Positions 21,601 to 33,629 of a DNA stretch of 64,000 nt are shown here, piece after piece. The position numbers and the translations under genes were made by a program. Location of the stretch: the NCBI GenBank assembly GCA_031216915.1, contig CM062292.1:2538457-2602456 (forward strand), written 5' to 3'. The notes under the pieces are model-generated. The model did not search any database. It saw only the letters and a program-made list of their open reading frames with translations, and was not told where the DNA came from. Source of the DNA: Pictodentalium vernedei (Eukaryota; Mollusca; Scaphopoda; Dentaliida; Dentaliidae). Within the stretch, counting starts at the first letter, position 1. The number at the start of each line of letters is the position of its first letter.

Positions 21601-23232
21601 CTACTCAAAGTTTGCTAAGCACCAGGTATATCCAACTACATACTTTACGTTTTAGTTGAAATATTGTTATGAAAAGTGTATATATTTTTTATTTAATCCT
21701 TTTTAATTAATTAATTAATTAATTAACAAATATTAAAATTAATTAATATTTTTTAATTTAATTATATCTTTAATGATTTTAGTACAGAAATTAAGATTTT
21801 ATTTGTGTTTGACATTATTTGTTAGCTTTTGAATACAATAACCATGTAAAATGGATATTAGGTAAAAGAGGAAATTTTTCAAAAATTGGCCAAAAAGTTG
21901 ACGGAGCGAACTGGTATAGGTTCAGTATTGAGTAAGAGACCCATTACTGTTAATTACTGCTTAACAACACCTACTCATGCTCTCAATCGGGTTCCATATA
22001 GTCATTTGTCGGATGTTGTTCCATTCTTGGACCAGCATGGCTCCAAGCTCCTGGACACTTCTTGGTTGGACTGGACGGTCTGAAATTGCAAGCTGCAACT
22101 CATTCCAGATTGGTTCGATTGGATTGAGGTCGGGGGTCTTGCTGACCAGTCCATACGCTCAATCCCCTCCCTCTGTCGGTATCCCCGGACAGCATGGACA
22201 ACATGAGGACGGGCATTATCGTCCATCAGAATGAATCTATCACCCACTGCACCCGCGTACAATCTGACGTGGGCATCCAGGATCTCATCAATATACCGCT
22301 GTGCAGTCAATGTACCACGGTCAAGGACACAGAGCTCTGTGCGTCCAACCCAGCTGATGCCACCACAGACCATTATTGAACCTCCAACATAGCGGTCATG
22401 CTCAGCAATGTTGGCTAAATGGAATCGCTCTTCTGGTCTTCTCCATACACTAGAGCGCCTCTCTGTGTTACTTAGACATACCTTGGCTCATATGTTAAAA
22501 GGACAGGTCGTCAATCTTCTCTGGTCCATCCAACGTGATTCATGGCCCATTCATATCTTGCCTGGCGGTGGTTCTGTGAATGCGAATACATGGTCTTCTC
22601 GATCGGAGACCACCTTCGTGCAACCTTGCCCGGATAATCTGTGTCGAAACATTTACCCCGGATGCATTCTGAAGGTCACTACGAAGCTGGGTTGCTGTGT
22701 CAAAGCAGTTCCTACGGGCCTGAATGATCAAAAACCTGTCTTCAGCTGCATATGTTGCCCTGTCTCTGCCACCACCATGTCGTCTGACTGGTGTGCCATA
22801 CTGCTGAAATCTTGCCCAGGCTCTGGTGATCACCATATAGTGCACATCAAGGGCTTCACCAACCTGGCGATTGGTAGCCCCTTGTTCCACCATCCTTACA
22901 GCCCACCACATTTCTTCTTCAGACAAATGTCTTCTTACATTTGCATTCGCCATATTCAAGCATTAAATCACAAGGGTTTGTGTTGAAATGAAGACTGAAT
23001 ACCCTACACATGTCATGTACATGTAGACAGTACACGACGCATCATGAAAATCAAGGGATACATGCTTTCCATGGCTGTCACGAAAAGTCTGCCTGTCTAG
23101 AGAGCTGATGTAAACACTGGGGACCATCTCAATACATTTCTTAATCATATACACTAAAAATATCGCAAATATGTCACAAGAACAATTCACAATGATGTGT
23201 CAAATATGTGGTGCTTAGCAAACTTTGAGTAG
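21601..23232 (-). mobile_element. Tc1-like transposon, copy 1 (1632 bp)
   Basis: TA flanks both ends (21599-21600 and 23233-23234). Terminal inverted repeats are CTACTCAAAGTTTGCTAAGC and its complement. It encodes a broken transposase on the minus strand. An AATT-repeat insertion at about 21705-21765 is absent from the second copy at 47036-48611. Confidence 0.9.
21922..22953 (-). pseudogene. Tc1-like transposase, frame-disrupted
   Basis: Starting at an ATG at 22951-22953 the product begins MANANVRRHLSEEEMWWAVR. A helix-turn-helix region (VEQGATNRQVGEAL) comes next, then a GVNVSTQIIRARLHEGGL linker typical of Tc1 transposases. After a damaged middle the frame resumes with SWVGRTELCVLDRGTLTAQR, the second catalytic Asp region FILMDDNARPH and QREGIERMDW. 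The DLNPIE motif holding the final acidic residue is scrambled (PTSIQSNQS) by a frameshift. The reading ends in AVINSNGSLTQY at a TGA at 21922-21924. The span of 1032 bp fits the usual 340-residue size. Inactive. Confidence 0.85.
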
Positions 23233-23520
23233 TATACAGCCCTATATTTATTTCTCTCCTGAGATCAGTTTGGCTTTTATTCGTATAAGGGCCTCAATTA
23301 AAAATTGGTTATTTGCTGCCTGTACTCTAACTTGGTAAGTTACCAAGCTTTATTTAAAAGTAAATTAGTGTTTGTCTTCTTATGTAGATACGTTTACTAT
23401 GGTGTCAGTGTAACTTAGTTATAAACACAAGCTGTTTGGTTATAGTTGATAACCAACATTGATATAGACAGTTGGAAAATCCTGACCCTTTATTTGTGTT
23501 GTGATACTACAGCCATATAT

Positions 23521-23684
23521 CGTCGTCTGGGTGCTAGAACGTTATATCTCCCCTATGGGACTATGTATTATTTCCCCTATGGGACTATATATTATTTCCC
23601 CTATGGGACTATATATTATTTCCCCTATGGGACTATATATTATTTCCCCAATGGGACATAGAACATTCTAGCTCTCAGCAGACG
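23521..23684. mobile_element. Inverted-repeat element with 24-bp minisatellite core, copy 1, ATAT TSD
   Basis: Flanked by ATAT at 23517-23520 and 23685-23688. Terminal repeats are CGTCGTCTGGGTGCTAGAAC and a mirrored right end (...TTCTAGCTCTCAGCAGACG). Between them about four 24-bp units of ATTTCCCCTATGGGACTATA type are in tandem. The copy at 45607-45986 has the same ends and unit with about 13 repeats. Non-coding; superfamily unknown. Confidence 0.85.
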
Positions 23685-23726
23685 ATATGCTTATTAACAA
23701 TAACTCCAAGTAAGATTATCTATACT

Positions 23727-24632
23727 ATTGACTGGCTTAGTTCTGGGAGTAAGGTAATATATTGTTTATTGACTGGCTTAGTTCTGGGAGTAAGGTAATA
23801 TATTGTTTATTGACTGGTTTAGTTCTGGGAGTAAGGTAATATATTGTTTGTTGACTGGTTTAGTTCAGGGAGTAAGGTAATATATTGTTTATTGACTGGT
23901 TTAGTTCTGGGAGTAAGGTAATATATTGTATATTGACTGGTTTAGTTCTGGGAGTAAGGTAATATATTGTTTATTGACTGGTTTAGTTCAGGGAGTAAGG
24001 TAATATATTGTTTATTGACTGGTTTAGTTCTGGGAGTAAGGTAATATATTGTATATTGACTGGCTTAGTTCTGGGAGTAAGGTAATATATTGTTTATTGA
24101 CTGGTTTAGTTCTGGGAGTAAGGTAATATATTGTATATTGACTGGTTTAGTTCTGGGAGTAAGGTAATATATTGTATATTGGCTGGTTTAGTTCTGGGAG
24201 TAAGGTAATATATTGTATATTGACTGGTTTAGTTCTGGGAGTAAGGTAATATATTGTATATTGACTGGTTTAGTTCTGGGAGTAAGGTAATATATTGTAT
24301 ATTGACTGGTTTAGTTCTGGGAGTAAGGTAATATATTGTTTATTGACTGGTTTAGTTCTGGGAGTAAGGTAATATATTGTATATTGACTGGTTTAGTTCT
24401 GGGAGTAAGGTAATATATTGTTTATTGACTGGTTTAGTTCTGGGAGTAAGGTAATATAGTGTATATTGGCTGGTTTAGTTCTGGGAGTAAGGTAATATAT
24501 TGTATATTGACTGGTTTAGTTCTGGGAGTAAGGTAATATATTGTAAATTGACTGGTTTAGTTCTGGGAGTAAGGTAATATATTGTATATTGACTGGTTTA
24601 GTTCTGGGAGTAAGGTAATATATTGTATATTC
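23727..24632. repeat. 41-bp tandem array, about 22 copies
   Basis: The unit contains TTAGTTCTGGGAGTAAGGTA followed by ATATATTGTWTATTGACTGG. Copies are over 95% alike to the eye; the TTTATTG/TATATTG variants are interspersed. The array ends abruptly at both sides. Confidence 0.95.
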
Positions 24633-24771
24633 AGCTTTGTTTTGTTTTAGTTCATTGGAGACTGTGGCTTTGGGTGTTTTCTCGTAAATTGTAATAAAAC
24701 AATCACTATTTTAAATGGTGTTTATGAAATTATTTCATTGGTTCATTCTACTTAGCAAGTTTATAAAGGTT

Positions 24772-24797
<26 letters not shown>
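24772..24797. repeat. TG microsatellite
   Basis: TG dinucleotide run that forms the tail of the SINE-like fragment on the minus strand. Confidence 0.9.
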
Positions 24798-24803
<6 letters not shown>

Positions 24804-24944
24804 TGTGTGTGCGTTTCGAAGGACAGAATCATGTTTTAGAGGAATTTAGAATACTGGTTTTTGATCCTCTGCAGGGAGCCGAACCCTCAGCAAACCCGAC
24901 TGGCAATCAGGAGTTCAACACATAAACCACTAGACCATCGCTAG
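24775..24944 (-). mobile_element. tRNA-derived SINE fragment
   Basis: On the minus strand the head has an A-box-like TGGTCTAGTGG and a B-box-like GGTTCGGCTCC in which AGGG pairs with CCCT, as in a tRNA T arm. A short body includes a decayed CTGTCCTTCGAAACGCAC, which resembles the TGTCCTTGGGCAAGGCAC block of the other SINEs. It ends in the CA microsatellite. The anticodon arm does not fold well, so it is not a functional tRNA. Confidence 0.55.
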
Positions 24945-25044
24945 AATCTAGCTTTTTGATGATTAGATGAAGTTATCCTGGTTACATTGTTCACCTTCCT
25001 TTCGGCATCTGGGTATTGGAGAAGTGATGTAGTACTGGGGGATA

Positions 25045-25112
25045 TGTTGGGAGGATACCTTTTGAGGATATCTTTTGAGGATACAGTTTGGAGGATACTT
25101 ATCGGAGGATAT
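25045..25112. repeat. Short array of about 15-17 bp units
   Basis: GGAGGATACCTTTTGAGGAT-type units repeat about four to five times with variation. Confidence 0.7.
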
Positions 25113-25301
25113 CCATCTGAAGACAGTTATGGCTCCTAGCTTCTGTTCAGGTTTTTGCATCTAGACCACTACTGTTGACTTGTATACTATCGCCATCGTC
25201 TGTCCTATGATTAACTTCTACTGTAGTCACCCAACCCTATAGTCTTCTTCCACTCTTGCAGCCTTGTACTACTGACTTACTACTGACTTGTAGTACTACT
25301 A

Positions 25302-25544
25302 CAGGATTGCTAACTATCTCAGATTGCTCAAATGATTAGAATCACATCGAGCAAATAAGCTATCGAGTAATTGCTCGAATGAGTGAATCCGCATACGAAG
25401 GTACCCTCCATTGCTACATCACCCTGTCATCCCCAGATGAGCATAAGAGTCGTAAAAGGGGGTACCCTTTCGAGTAATGTAATTACTCGGTGACTTATTC
25501 GATCGATTAGACTCGAACTATTCGAACAATATTTGCCGACCCTG
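25302..25544. mobile_element. hAT-like non-autonomous element (candidate)
   Basis: The left end CAGGATTGCTAACTAT and the complement of the right end CAGGGTCGGCAAATAT are similar and have the CAGGGTTGGCAAA form of many hAT ends. Subterminal GAGTAATTACTCGA-like repeats are mirrored inside. A clear 8-bp target duplication is not visible. 243 bp, non-coding. Confidence 0.5.
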
Positions 25545-25568
25545 CTCGATTGACTCTCGCCTTTAGGA

Positions 25569-26812
25569 ATCATACAGGACTTCGTTATACACAGGGGAGA
25601 TAACTCTATATATGGGTATCATATAGGACTTCGTTATACACAAGGAAGCCAAGTCTATATGGGTATCATATAGGACTTCGTTATACACAAGGGGATATAA
25701 CTCTATATGGGTATCATATAGGACTTCGTTATACACAAAGAAGATAACTCTATATGGGTATCATATAGGACTTCGTTATACGCAAGGATGATGACTCTAT
25801 ATGGGTATCATATAGGACTTCGTTATACGCAAGGATGATGACTCTATATGGGTATAATATAGGATTTCGTTATACACAGGGGAGATAACTATATATGGGT
25901 ATCATATAGGACATCGTTATGCACAGGCAGGGGAGATGACTCTATATGGGTATCATATAGGACTTCGTTATACACAAAGAAGATAACTATATATGGGTAT
26001 CATATAGGACTTCGTTATACACAAGGGAGATAACTCTTTATGGGTATCATATAGGACTTCGTTATACACAAAGAAGATAACTCTATATGGGTATCATATA
26101 GGACTTCGTTATACGCAAGGAGGATGACTCTATATGGGTATAATATAGGACTTCGTTATACACAAGGGAGATAACTCTATATGGGTATCATATAGGACTT
26201 CGTTATACACAAGGAGGATAACTCTACATGGGTATCATATAGGACTTCGTTATACACAAGGGAGATAACTATATATGGGTATCATATAGGACTTCGCTAT
26301 ACACAAGGAGGATAACTCTATATGGGTATCATATAGGACTTCGTTATACACAAGGGGAGATAACTCTATATGGGTATAATATAGGACTTTGTTATACGCA
26401 AGGGAGATAACTCTATATGGGTATCATATAGGACTTCGTTATACACAAGGGAGATAACTCTATATGGGTATCATATAGGACTTCGTTATACACAAGGGAG
26501 ATAACTCTATATGGGTATCATATAGGACTTCGTTATACACAAGGGAGATAACTCTATATGGGTATCATATAGGACTTCGTTATACACAAGGGAGATAACT
26601 CTATATGGGTATCATATAGGACTTCGCTATACAGAAGGAGGATAACTCTATATGGGTATCATATAGGACTTCGCTATACAGAAGGAGGATAACTCTATAT
26701 GGGTATCATATAGGTCTTCGTTATACACAAGGGAGATAACTCTATATGGGTATAATATAGGACTTCGTTATACACAGGGAAGATAAGTCTATATCGGTAT
26801 CATATGTACACA
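25569..26812. repeat. 46-48 bp tandem array, about 26 copies
   Basis: Unit with CATATAGGACTTCGTTATAC, ACAAGGGAGATAACTC and TATATGGGTAT. Unit length shifts by one or two bases with the number of G or A in the middle (GGGGAGATAAC, GAAGATAAC, GGATGATGAC), so several subtypes are mixed. Confidence 0.95.
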
Positions 26813-26984
26813 TTACTGGAAATGAAGCAATCTGCCTGGTGATTATAAGATTTGGACGAGGTCAGAGGTCAGAAACAGAGACTGCGATGACTGGATAGAC
26901 AGCTAGGATAGTGAGAATATGGTAATTAAATAGGCAAAAATAGATCAAAGAATAGAAGATTGTGTCACAGAATAGGCCAGAGAA

Positions 26985-27828
26985 TAGAATAAAGCGTCAT
27001 AGAAGAGAAAATTTGCCACAGAATAGATCAGGGAATAGAAGAATGTGTCACAGAATAGATCAGGGAATAGAAGAATGCGTCACAGAATAGATCAGAGAAT
27101 AGAAGAATGTGTCACAGAATAGATCAGGGAATAGAAGAATGTGTCAAAGAATAGATCAGAGAATAGAAGAATGTGTCACAGAATAGATCAGGGAATAGAA
27201 GAATGTGTCACAGAATAGATCAGAGAATAGAAGAACGTGTCACAGAATAGATCAGAGAATAGAAGAATGTGGTACAGAATAGATCAGAGAATAGAAGAAC
27301 GTGTCACAGAATAGATCAGAGAATAGAAGAATGTGTCACAGAATAGATCAGAGAATAGAAGAATGTGTCACAGAATAGATCAGGGAATAGAAGAATGTGT
27401 CACGGAATAGATCAGAGAATAGAAGAATGTGTCACAGAATAGATCAGAAAATAGAAGAATGTGTCACAGAATAGATCAGGGAATAGAAGAATGTGTCACA
27501 GAATAGATCAGAGAATAGAAGAATGTGTCACAGAATAGATCAGGGAATAGAAGAATGTGTCACAGAATAGATCAGAGAATAGAAGAATGTGTCACAGAAT
27601 AGATCAGGGAATAGAAGAATGTGTCACAGAATAGATCAGAGAATAGAAGAACGTGTCACAGAATAAATCAGAGAATAGAAGAATGTGTCACAGAATAGAT
27701 CAGGGAATAGAAGAATGTGTCACAGAATAGATCAGGGAATAGAAGAATGTGTCACAGAATAGATCAAGGAATAGAAGAATGTGTCACAGAATAGATCAGT
27801 GAATAGAAGAATAAGCCGCAGAATAGTT
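26985..27828. repeat. 32-bp tandem array, about 26 copies
   Basis: AGAATAGATCAGRGAATAGA plus AGAATGTGTCAC repeats. Copies ending AGGGAAT and AGAGAAT alternate over long stretches, suggesting 64-bp dimers. Diverged copies begin near 26920. Confidence 0.95.
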
Positions 27829-27872
27829 CAGGAGAGGCAGAAAAAACGAGGCTTTGGGGCAAATCCAAACCA

Positions 27873-27947
27873 ATAAAATAACTCATGTACAAAGGGGTTC
27901 GCCTTATAATAAAATAACTCATGTACAAAGGGGTTCGGCTTATAATA
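27873..27947. repeat. 36-bp direct duplication
   Basis: ATAAAATAACTCATGTACAA and the following AGGGGTTCGSCTTATA occur twice in tandem. Confidence 0.85.
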
Positions 27948-28389
27948 CAACATGCTACTATTATTCTCCAAAATATAGTTTTTGGTGATTTGGGGAGATA
28001 GTTGAGTCTATTTGGGTAATTCGACGAATTAACCGCAAATTTTGGGTAATTAGATTAATTCTTATACAAAGGAACGCGCCTATTATTGGCTAAAGAGGAT
28101 TCTGGGGGAATACGAGCAAAAGTTGTTTTTTGGTGATTTAGGGTCGTTATAGGGACTATTTAGGTATATCTACGAAGTAAACGAGGAATCCGAGCCAGAA
28201 AAAAAAACTCCTATTCAGTCGAACTCTCCCTCAGAAGAACACACGCCCGTCCTGTTGTAGGCTATTGGGATGCATAGCAACCACGTGCTGCCACAGAAGA
28301 TCGCAGCCTCCATTATACAAATGGACGACGGAAACACGCGTCATCCTAACAACATCCCAACAACACTCACTTAAACCACATATCAAAAT

Positions 28390-28475
28390 GTGGATATCGT
28401 ATACAAGATGGCCGCTCACGCGGGCTATCATGACAAACAAATATGACGTCACTAAGTCACGTGGCTATGGCGTCA
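28390..28475. promoter_or_regulatory. Possible promoter-like cluster (YY1-, CRE- and E-box-like motifs)
   Basis: AAGATGGCCGCT (28405 region) resembles a YY1 site, TGACGTCA a CRE and CACGTG an E box; a further GCGTCACA follows. All lie within about 75 bp in a locally CpG-rich stretch of an AT-rich region. No first exon is visible next to it, so this is a weak call. Confidence 0.25.
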
Positions 28476-28589
28476 CATTTGAGATCACCCATGCTATCTC
28501 CCAATAGAGGCCGATACATCCCTCTTTTACTACTGACACTATTCCATATGATGTATTGAATTAAACTTCTCTTATTTTTTATTAATCAT

Positions 28590-28700
28590 TTACTGCCAGC
28601 ATTTCCCGAATAACCAAATATTTTCACTTTTTGTCTCGAAAACATAGCTATAACCTATGTTTTGTGACAAAAAAATCAAACAAAAATACCAAAATTTGGA
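28590..28700. mobile_element. Remnant of MITE family 1
   Basis: CACTTTTTGTCTCGAAAACA and the mirrored CATAG...CTATGTTTTGTGACAAAA survive with most of the central palindrome deleted. A TTTACTGCCAGCATTTCCCG-like left end may be the old terminus. Confidence 0.5.
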
Positions 28701-29030
28701 GATCGATATTTTTTGGTATTACTTTAGATTAGGCCACACAGAATATATTAATTGATTCTCAGGCAATCTTTTTTTTAAATCGGTGAGGGAGAGGGGAGGG
28801 GGGCTTTTATTTCTATTATTTTTCTTACATATAATCAACATTGATGGAGAAATTTTCCTCTGTCTTTTCACACACAATCTATACAGAAAGTGCATAATTA
28901 TACAAATTAACTCTTGTAATTTTAACTCTCAAGGGGTCTAATTCCGACTTTGACCACTTTTTACTGCAACTAGACAGGTGCCCCTATATGCTGTATTTGT
29001 GGAAACTTGCAGGTTAGATTCTTCGAGCCT
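28701..29030. other. No gene seen
   Basis: AT-rich unique sequence with a GGGAGGGG-type purine patch at about 28783-28803. Confidence 0.5.
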
Positions 29031-29040
29031 TGGCAGTCAT

Positions 29041-29090
29041 TTCTAGGCAAATCTTGGCTGCCTATATAGGCAGCCAAGACTTGCCTAGAA
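29041..29090. repeat. 50-bp palindrome, shares core with 37070-37157
   Basis: TTCTAGGCAAATCTTGGCTG pairs with CAGCCAAGACTTGCCTAGAA around a 4-8 base centre. The TCTTGGCTGCCTA core is the same as in the larger palindrome at 37070, so this is a small dispersed family. Confidence 0.85.
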
Positions 29091-29389
29091 ACAACAGCAA
29101 AGTCACAGGATGTGTAGACTGTTTTTACTTATTCTCTTCAGATTTAAGTTATATACATCTATCCAAAAAATGTAAACAGTTATCGAGTCTCCCAATTGTG
29201 GAAGACACTGCAAGGTAATAAAAACACCCCATGAACGTGTTTCAATGAGAGATTGTCTGAGAATCAAATCATTTATTCATTTTTTTTTGGCCTTAGCTAA
29301 AAGTTTTAAATTTTACTACATTATGCGATAAAAAAGAATATCCAATTCGTCACAATTTGATATGGAATTTATGTACCCCATTCACGGAT

Positions 29390-30450
29390 ATCAATCTGAG
29401 CGTCGGTAAACCTCGGCTCGGGTCGGCATTAGCGTACTCTAAATCAATCTGAGCGTCGGTAAACCTCGGCTCAGGTCGACATTAGCGTACTCGAAATCAA
29501 TCTGAGCGTCGGTAAACCTCTGCTCAGGTTGACATTAGCGTACTCGAAATCAATCTGAGCGTCGGTAAACCTCAGCTCAGGTCGACATTAGCGTACTCGA
29601 AATCAATCTGAGCGTCGGTAAACCTCAGCTCAGGTCGACATTAGCGTACTCGAAATCAATCTGAGCGTCGGTAAACCTCGGCTCATGTCGACATTAGCGT
29701 ACTCGAAATCAATCTGAGCGTCGATAAACCTCAACTCAGGTCGACATTAGCGTACTCGAAATCAATCTGAGCGTCGATAAACCTCAACTCAGGTCGACAT
29801 TAGCGTACTCGAAATCAATCCGAGCGTCGATAAACCTCGGCTCAGGTCGACATTAGCGTACTCGAAATCAATCCGAGCGTCGGTAAACCTCAGCTCAGGT
29901 CAACATTAGCGTACTCGAAATCAATCTGAGCGTCGGTAAACCTCAGCTCAGGTCAACATTAGCGTACTCGAAATCAATCTGAGCGTCGGTAAACCTCAGC
30001 TCAGGTCAACATTAGCGTACTCGAAATCAATCTGAGCGTCGGTAAACCTCAGCTCAGGTCAACATTAGCGTACTCGAAATCAATCTGAGCGTCGGTAAAC
30101 CTCGGCTCAGGTCGACATTAGCGTACTCGAAATCAATCTGAGCGTCGATAAACCTCAACTCAGGTCGACATTAGCGTACTCGAAATCAATCCGAGCGTCG
30201 ATAAACCTCGGCTCAGGTCGACATTAGCGTACTCGAAATCAATCCGAGCGTCGATAAACCTCGGCTCAGGTTGACATTAGCATACTCGAAATCAATCTGA
30301 GCGTCGGTAAACCTCGGCTCAGGTCAACATTAGCGTACTCTAAATCAATCTGAGCGTCGGTAAACCTCAGCTCAGGTCGACATTAGCGTACTCGAAATCA
30401 ATCTGAGCGTCGGTAAACCTCGGCTCAGGTCGACATTAGCGTATTCGATA
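29390..30450. repeat. 53-bp tandem array, about 20 copies
   Basis: ATCAATCTGAGCGTCGGTAA, ACCTCRGCTCAGGTCRACAT and TAGCGTACTCGAA make one unit, period exactly 53 where checked (29390, 29443). Linked variants (GATAAACCTCAACTC versus GGTAAACCTCAGCTC; GTCGACA versus GTCAACA) come in runs, including what looks like a repeated block of several units around 29700-29830 and 30120-30250. Confidence 0.95.
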
Positions 30451-31185
30451 CAGAAATTTCATATGAAATCGCGTCTCCTTAGAGATTCTCCCTGTAACGT
30501 ATTCAAATCAGGTTGCTCTTTCTAATATTTTGCTACTTCTGGTACAGGAAAATTGTTAGCTGGCAATACAAGCGGAAAAATAAGCGCATTTTAACAAAAC
30601 ACGCTCAAATTCTATCCCAGTGATTTTGTTTATAAAGTGTTAGAAATAGTAAGTTTAGAGAAACTTTCAACGATAATTGTATAGTGGTAACGGAGCTTTG
30701 TTTTTCTCTCAATAAAACATTATACATGTAGGTTATTAACTTTACAAAATTTAGCATTTAATTTGACAAATACTTCGTACAGTAGCGAGTGATTCGTGAT
30801 GGCATGAATTATTTATATATTTAAATAAGATATAACGGGGATGTGGCGACAGGAGGGGGGAGGGGGATGTGGGCGGTGTCTCACCTCCCAGCTAGGAGTA
30901 TTTTTTTTTCAATTGTTGGAAATTCCGAGGTCAAAAATCAAATAGTTGGAAATTCAATAAATTAACATTATTCATGAAAAATATTAAAATTCCACCTAAT
31001 AATGAGAAATTTTGATCTTTTATTTCCAACTGGAAACTTGAGTTTCAAATTTCCTACTCTAAAATTGACATGGCCTGAAAATTTCGACTCTGACATCAAT
31101 CCAGTAAATTTTCTGACCCAGATACATTATAAATGATGCTTTTTTCCGTTTCAGGACTAGTGAAAATTTTCAGAAGGGTTCATAA
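30451..31185. other. No gene seen
   Basis: AT-rich, with a G-rich patch at about 30848-30872. Short frames only. Confidence 0.5.
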
Positions 31186-31458
31186 AACTTCACCCAACGC
31201 AGACGATTTCAAAATTCATTATTTTAAATATCATTTTTTAAAAAATTTAAAAAAAAAAATTCGATAAACCATATCATCTGACCCCTTTTTGGAACGAGCT
31301 TTTTTGTGGCCTCGACGAGCTCGTTCCAAACAGGGGTCACATGATATGGTTTTGTTGAAATTTTTCGAAAAATAATATTTTTTCAGCAGCTGAATTTGCA
31401 TATTACGTGGGCGGGGGAGGGGGGGGGGGTGCTGGCGATTCGTTGGGTAAGGGGTTAA
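31186..31458. mobile_element. Diverged relative of MITE family 1
   Basis: Central TTTTGGAACGAGC...GCTCGTTCCAAA palindrome inside ACCATATCATCTGACCCCT / mirrored arms. The ends, CACCCAACGC on the left and GTTGGGTAAGGGGTTAAAA on the right, recall the family 1 termini. Much older than the other copies. Confidence 0.55.
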
Positions 31459-32880
31459 AATATATTACCCAGCGCTGCAGTGCAACCAGCTATCGAAACC
31501 CACTAACAGTTGGAATTTACACCGGTGCCCACCCCCCCCCCCCCCCCCCAGCTGAAACCCTCTAGCCACATCCCTGGATATAACTCAGGTAACCGCTCTT
31601 TCAGACTACAGAGTATTTCATCAGAACTTTCGAGTTTTGTCGATTTTTTTTTTGGCCAATTGTCCGTTCCCTCTTTAAATAACTGCCAGTAGTTGGATCC
31701 CCCCCCCCAAAAAAAAAAAAAAAAAACACAAAAAACAACACTTTGTTTGGCACTAATATTAACAGGATGGGTAAAAATGGGGCACCAGACAGCTTCGGCC
31801 CAGCGCGAACATCGCATGCAGACCGATAGAGATAATTTTTTTCACTTTAATCTCTAACTGAGCGTTTTGTCGATATTCTAGTATTATGAGTTGCCACGTC
31901 TCTAGTTGAGTGGTATATCGTGGCATAAACGCAAATAACACCATCTGACGCAAAGCGAAGCGAAAGGTGGTATTTGTTTTCACGTAACATTGTGCCAAGT
32001 TATATCAGTCAACTTGAGATGCAGAAGACTGGTAGGGCGTGGCACACAGTTCGGAGAAAACAATACTACCCCCTCCCCCCTCCTCGCATCGGGCGATGTT
32101 TTTTTCCGTTTCACTTTGTACCATTCTTTTCCAGTTAACTAAAGACACGGTAACATATTTAAGATGTCGTTGAGTTTGGGTTTACTAACTATCCAGGGAC
32201 AAGGTGTCTTTTGTCGGCTGTTGCAAAGTATTGCGATGAGGGGAAATAATTCTTTTCCACTTCAATGCAACTAACGTACAATACACCTTTCTTACATTAG
32301 CGACCGCAGAAATCTTTCCCCCTCTCCCCACCTCCTCAAGCCGATTTTGTAAAAAGAGCCCTATATCCATTTAGTTTATTACCTCTTGAAAAAAATCTAC
32401 TGAAATCTCCCTCGGTACTCCCCCCTCCCCCCAAACTCAAACTTCAAATTACTATCTGACCGTGGTTTTCCCACCCAATATCACACCCGCAAACGACACA
32501 CAATACACATCATGTCAGATATCGCTCTTGGAGCGTCCAAGTATGAATTTTTTTCCTGGGGAGACCCCCAAGACACCCCCCCCCCCCCCCCTTCCACCCG
32601 CACTAACGGGATGGGGACATTCTCCTCTCTAGTTGAGCGATCTGAACGTAGTGGCTAACCCCTTGTAGGGAAGTAGTAGCCACTACGTTCAGATCGCTGA
32701 ACTACCTCCTCCCCTATCCTCCTCTAGCTCAGGCCAGTGGCGTTCGGAAGATGTCTTGAGCATCTCGACCTTGCCCCCCCCCCCCCCCTCCAATATCTTA
32801 CTTAGGCCAAAATTTAAATCCTGGCGCCACCACTTCTTCTCGGGGTTCCTCTATTGATTATATAGAATTTACCCCCATTG
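31459..32880. other. No gene; several long C or G homopolymer runs
   Basis: Runs of at least nine G or C occur near 31418-31430, 31531-31549, 31699-31708, 32575-32592 and 32775-32789. A CCAGTGGCGTTCGGAAG motif at about 32735-32751 before the last run looks like the end of a dispersed element. The overlapping open frames contain no domain. Confidence 0.45.
32631..32702. repeat. Hairpin, 26-bp arms
   Basis: AGTTGAGCGATCTGAACGTA and the following GTGGCT are mirrored at 32677-32702 with one mismatch. Confidence 0.85.
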
Positions 32881-32886
32881 ACTTAA

Positions 32887-33128
32887 GCCTTTCACTGCCA
32901 CGCCCACTTTAGCCATATATGGAGGACCTCCGTGTACGCCTGTATGCGAGGAAGTTTAATAAAAATTCTGACATACTTGAAACTCTATCATCTGATTAAT
33001 TGTTGGAAAGGGCTCTCTAAGTCTTTTCCAACAATTAATCAGATGGCAGGTTTGATCTGCGTCTACCACGACGTACAGATAACATCATAAAATATGCGAC
33101 AATAGTCGCTTTGGGCAGCGAAAGTGTT
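32887..33128. mobile_element. piggyBac-like MITE (family 3), copy 1
   Basis: Left end CCTTTCACTGCCACGCC after TTAAG, right end GGGCAGCGAAAGTG. The centre is a hairpin with TTGGAAAGGGCTCTCTAAG facing its complement inside ATCATCTGATTAATTG arms. Same sequence and orientation at 34412-34653. Confidence 0.75.
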
Positions 33129-33134
33129 TATAAT

Positions 33135-33628
33135 TTATTCGTTAGATAAACTGCATGGTCGAGGTTCCTTAATTTGGGAAGTGCGGTTCTCAGTCGTTAT
33201 CTACTATAATTAGTCGTCACCAATATTAGGCCTGTATTGGGCCTCACTATAACTCAGCAGGATGAACACATTCTCAGAAATACTATCCGTAGTAACATTA
33301 GCAACCCCGGACAGTATTTCTGAATATACATGTATGTATTTAATCGCATTGCATCAGCCCTATTGCTATTTGCAGAATCTTTGAAAGTTGCAAATAAATA
33401 GTGTTTGAACCAAATATTTAGAACGTCGACAGTTTCAACTTTCATAGAAAGCACAATTTAAATAAATTTTAGTTTTGAATAAAAATAGGTTTGCCAACTG
33501 GAAAAGGATTGGTGTTGCTTCAACTCCATTTCATGGAAACTACATGACATCACAGAAAAGTTACAATTATCGATGTTACTCAACCAACAATTCTACGACA
33601 AAACAAAACTTGTTTTTATTCAATATTC
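33135..33628. other. No gene; one hairpin
   Basis: A hairpin at about 33274-33323 has TCAGAAATACTATCCG facing its near-complement. The rest is unique AT-rich DNA. Confidence 0.5.
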
Positions 33629-33629
33629 T

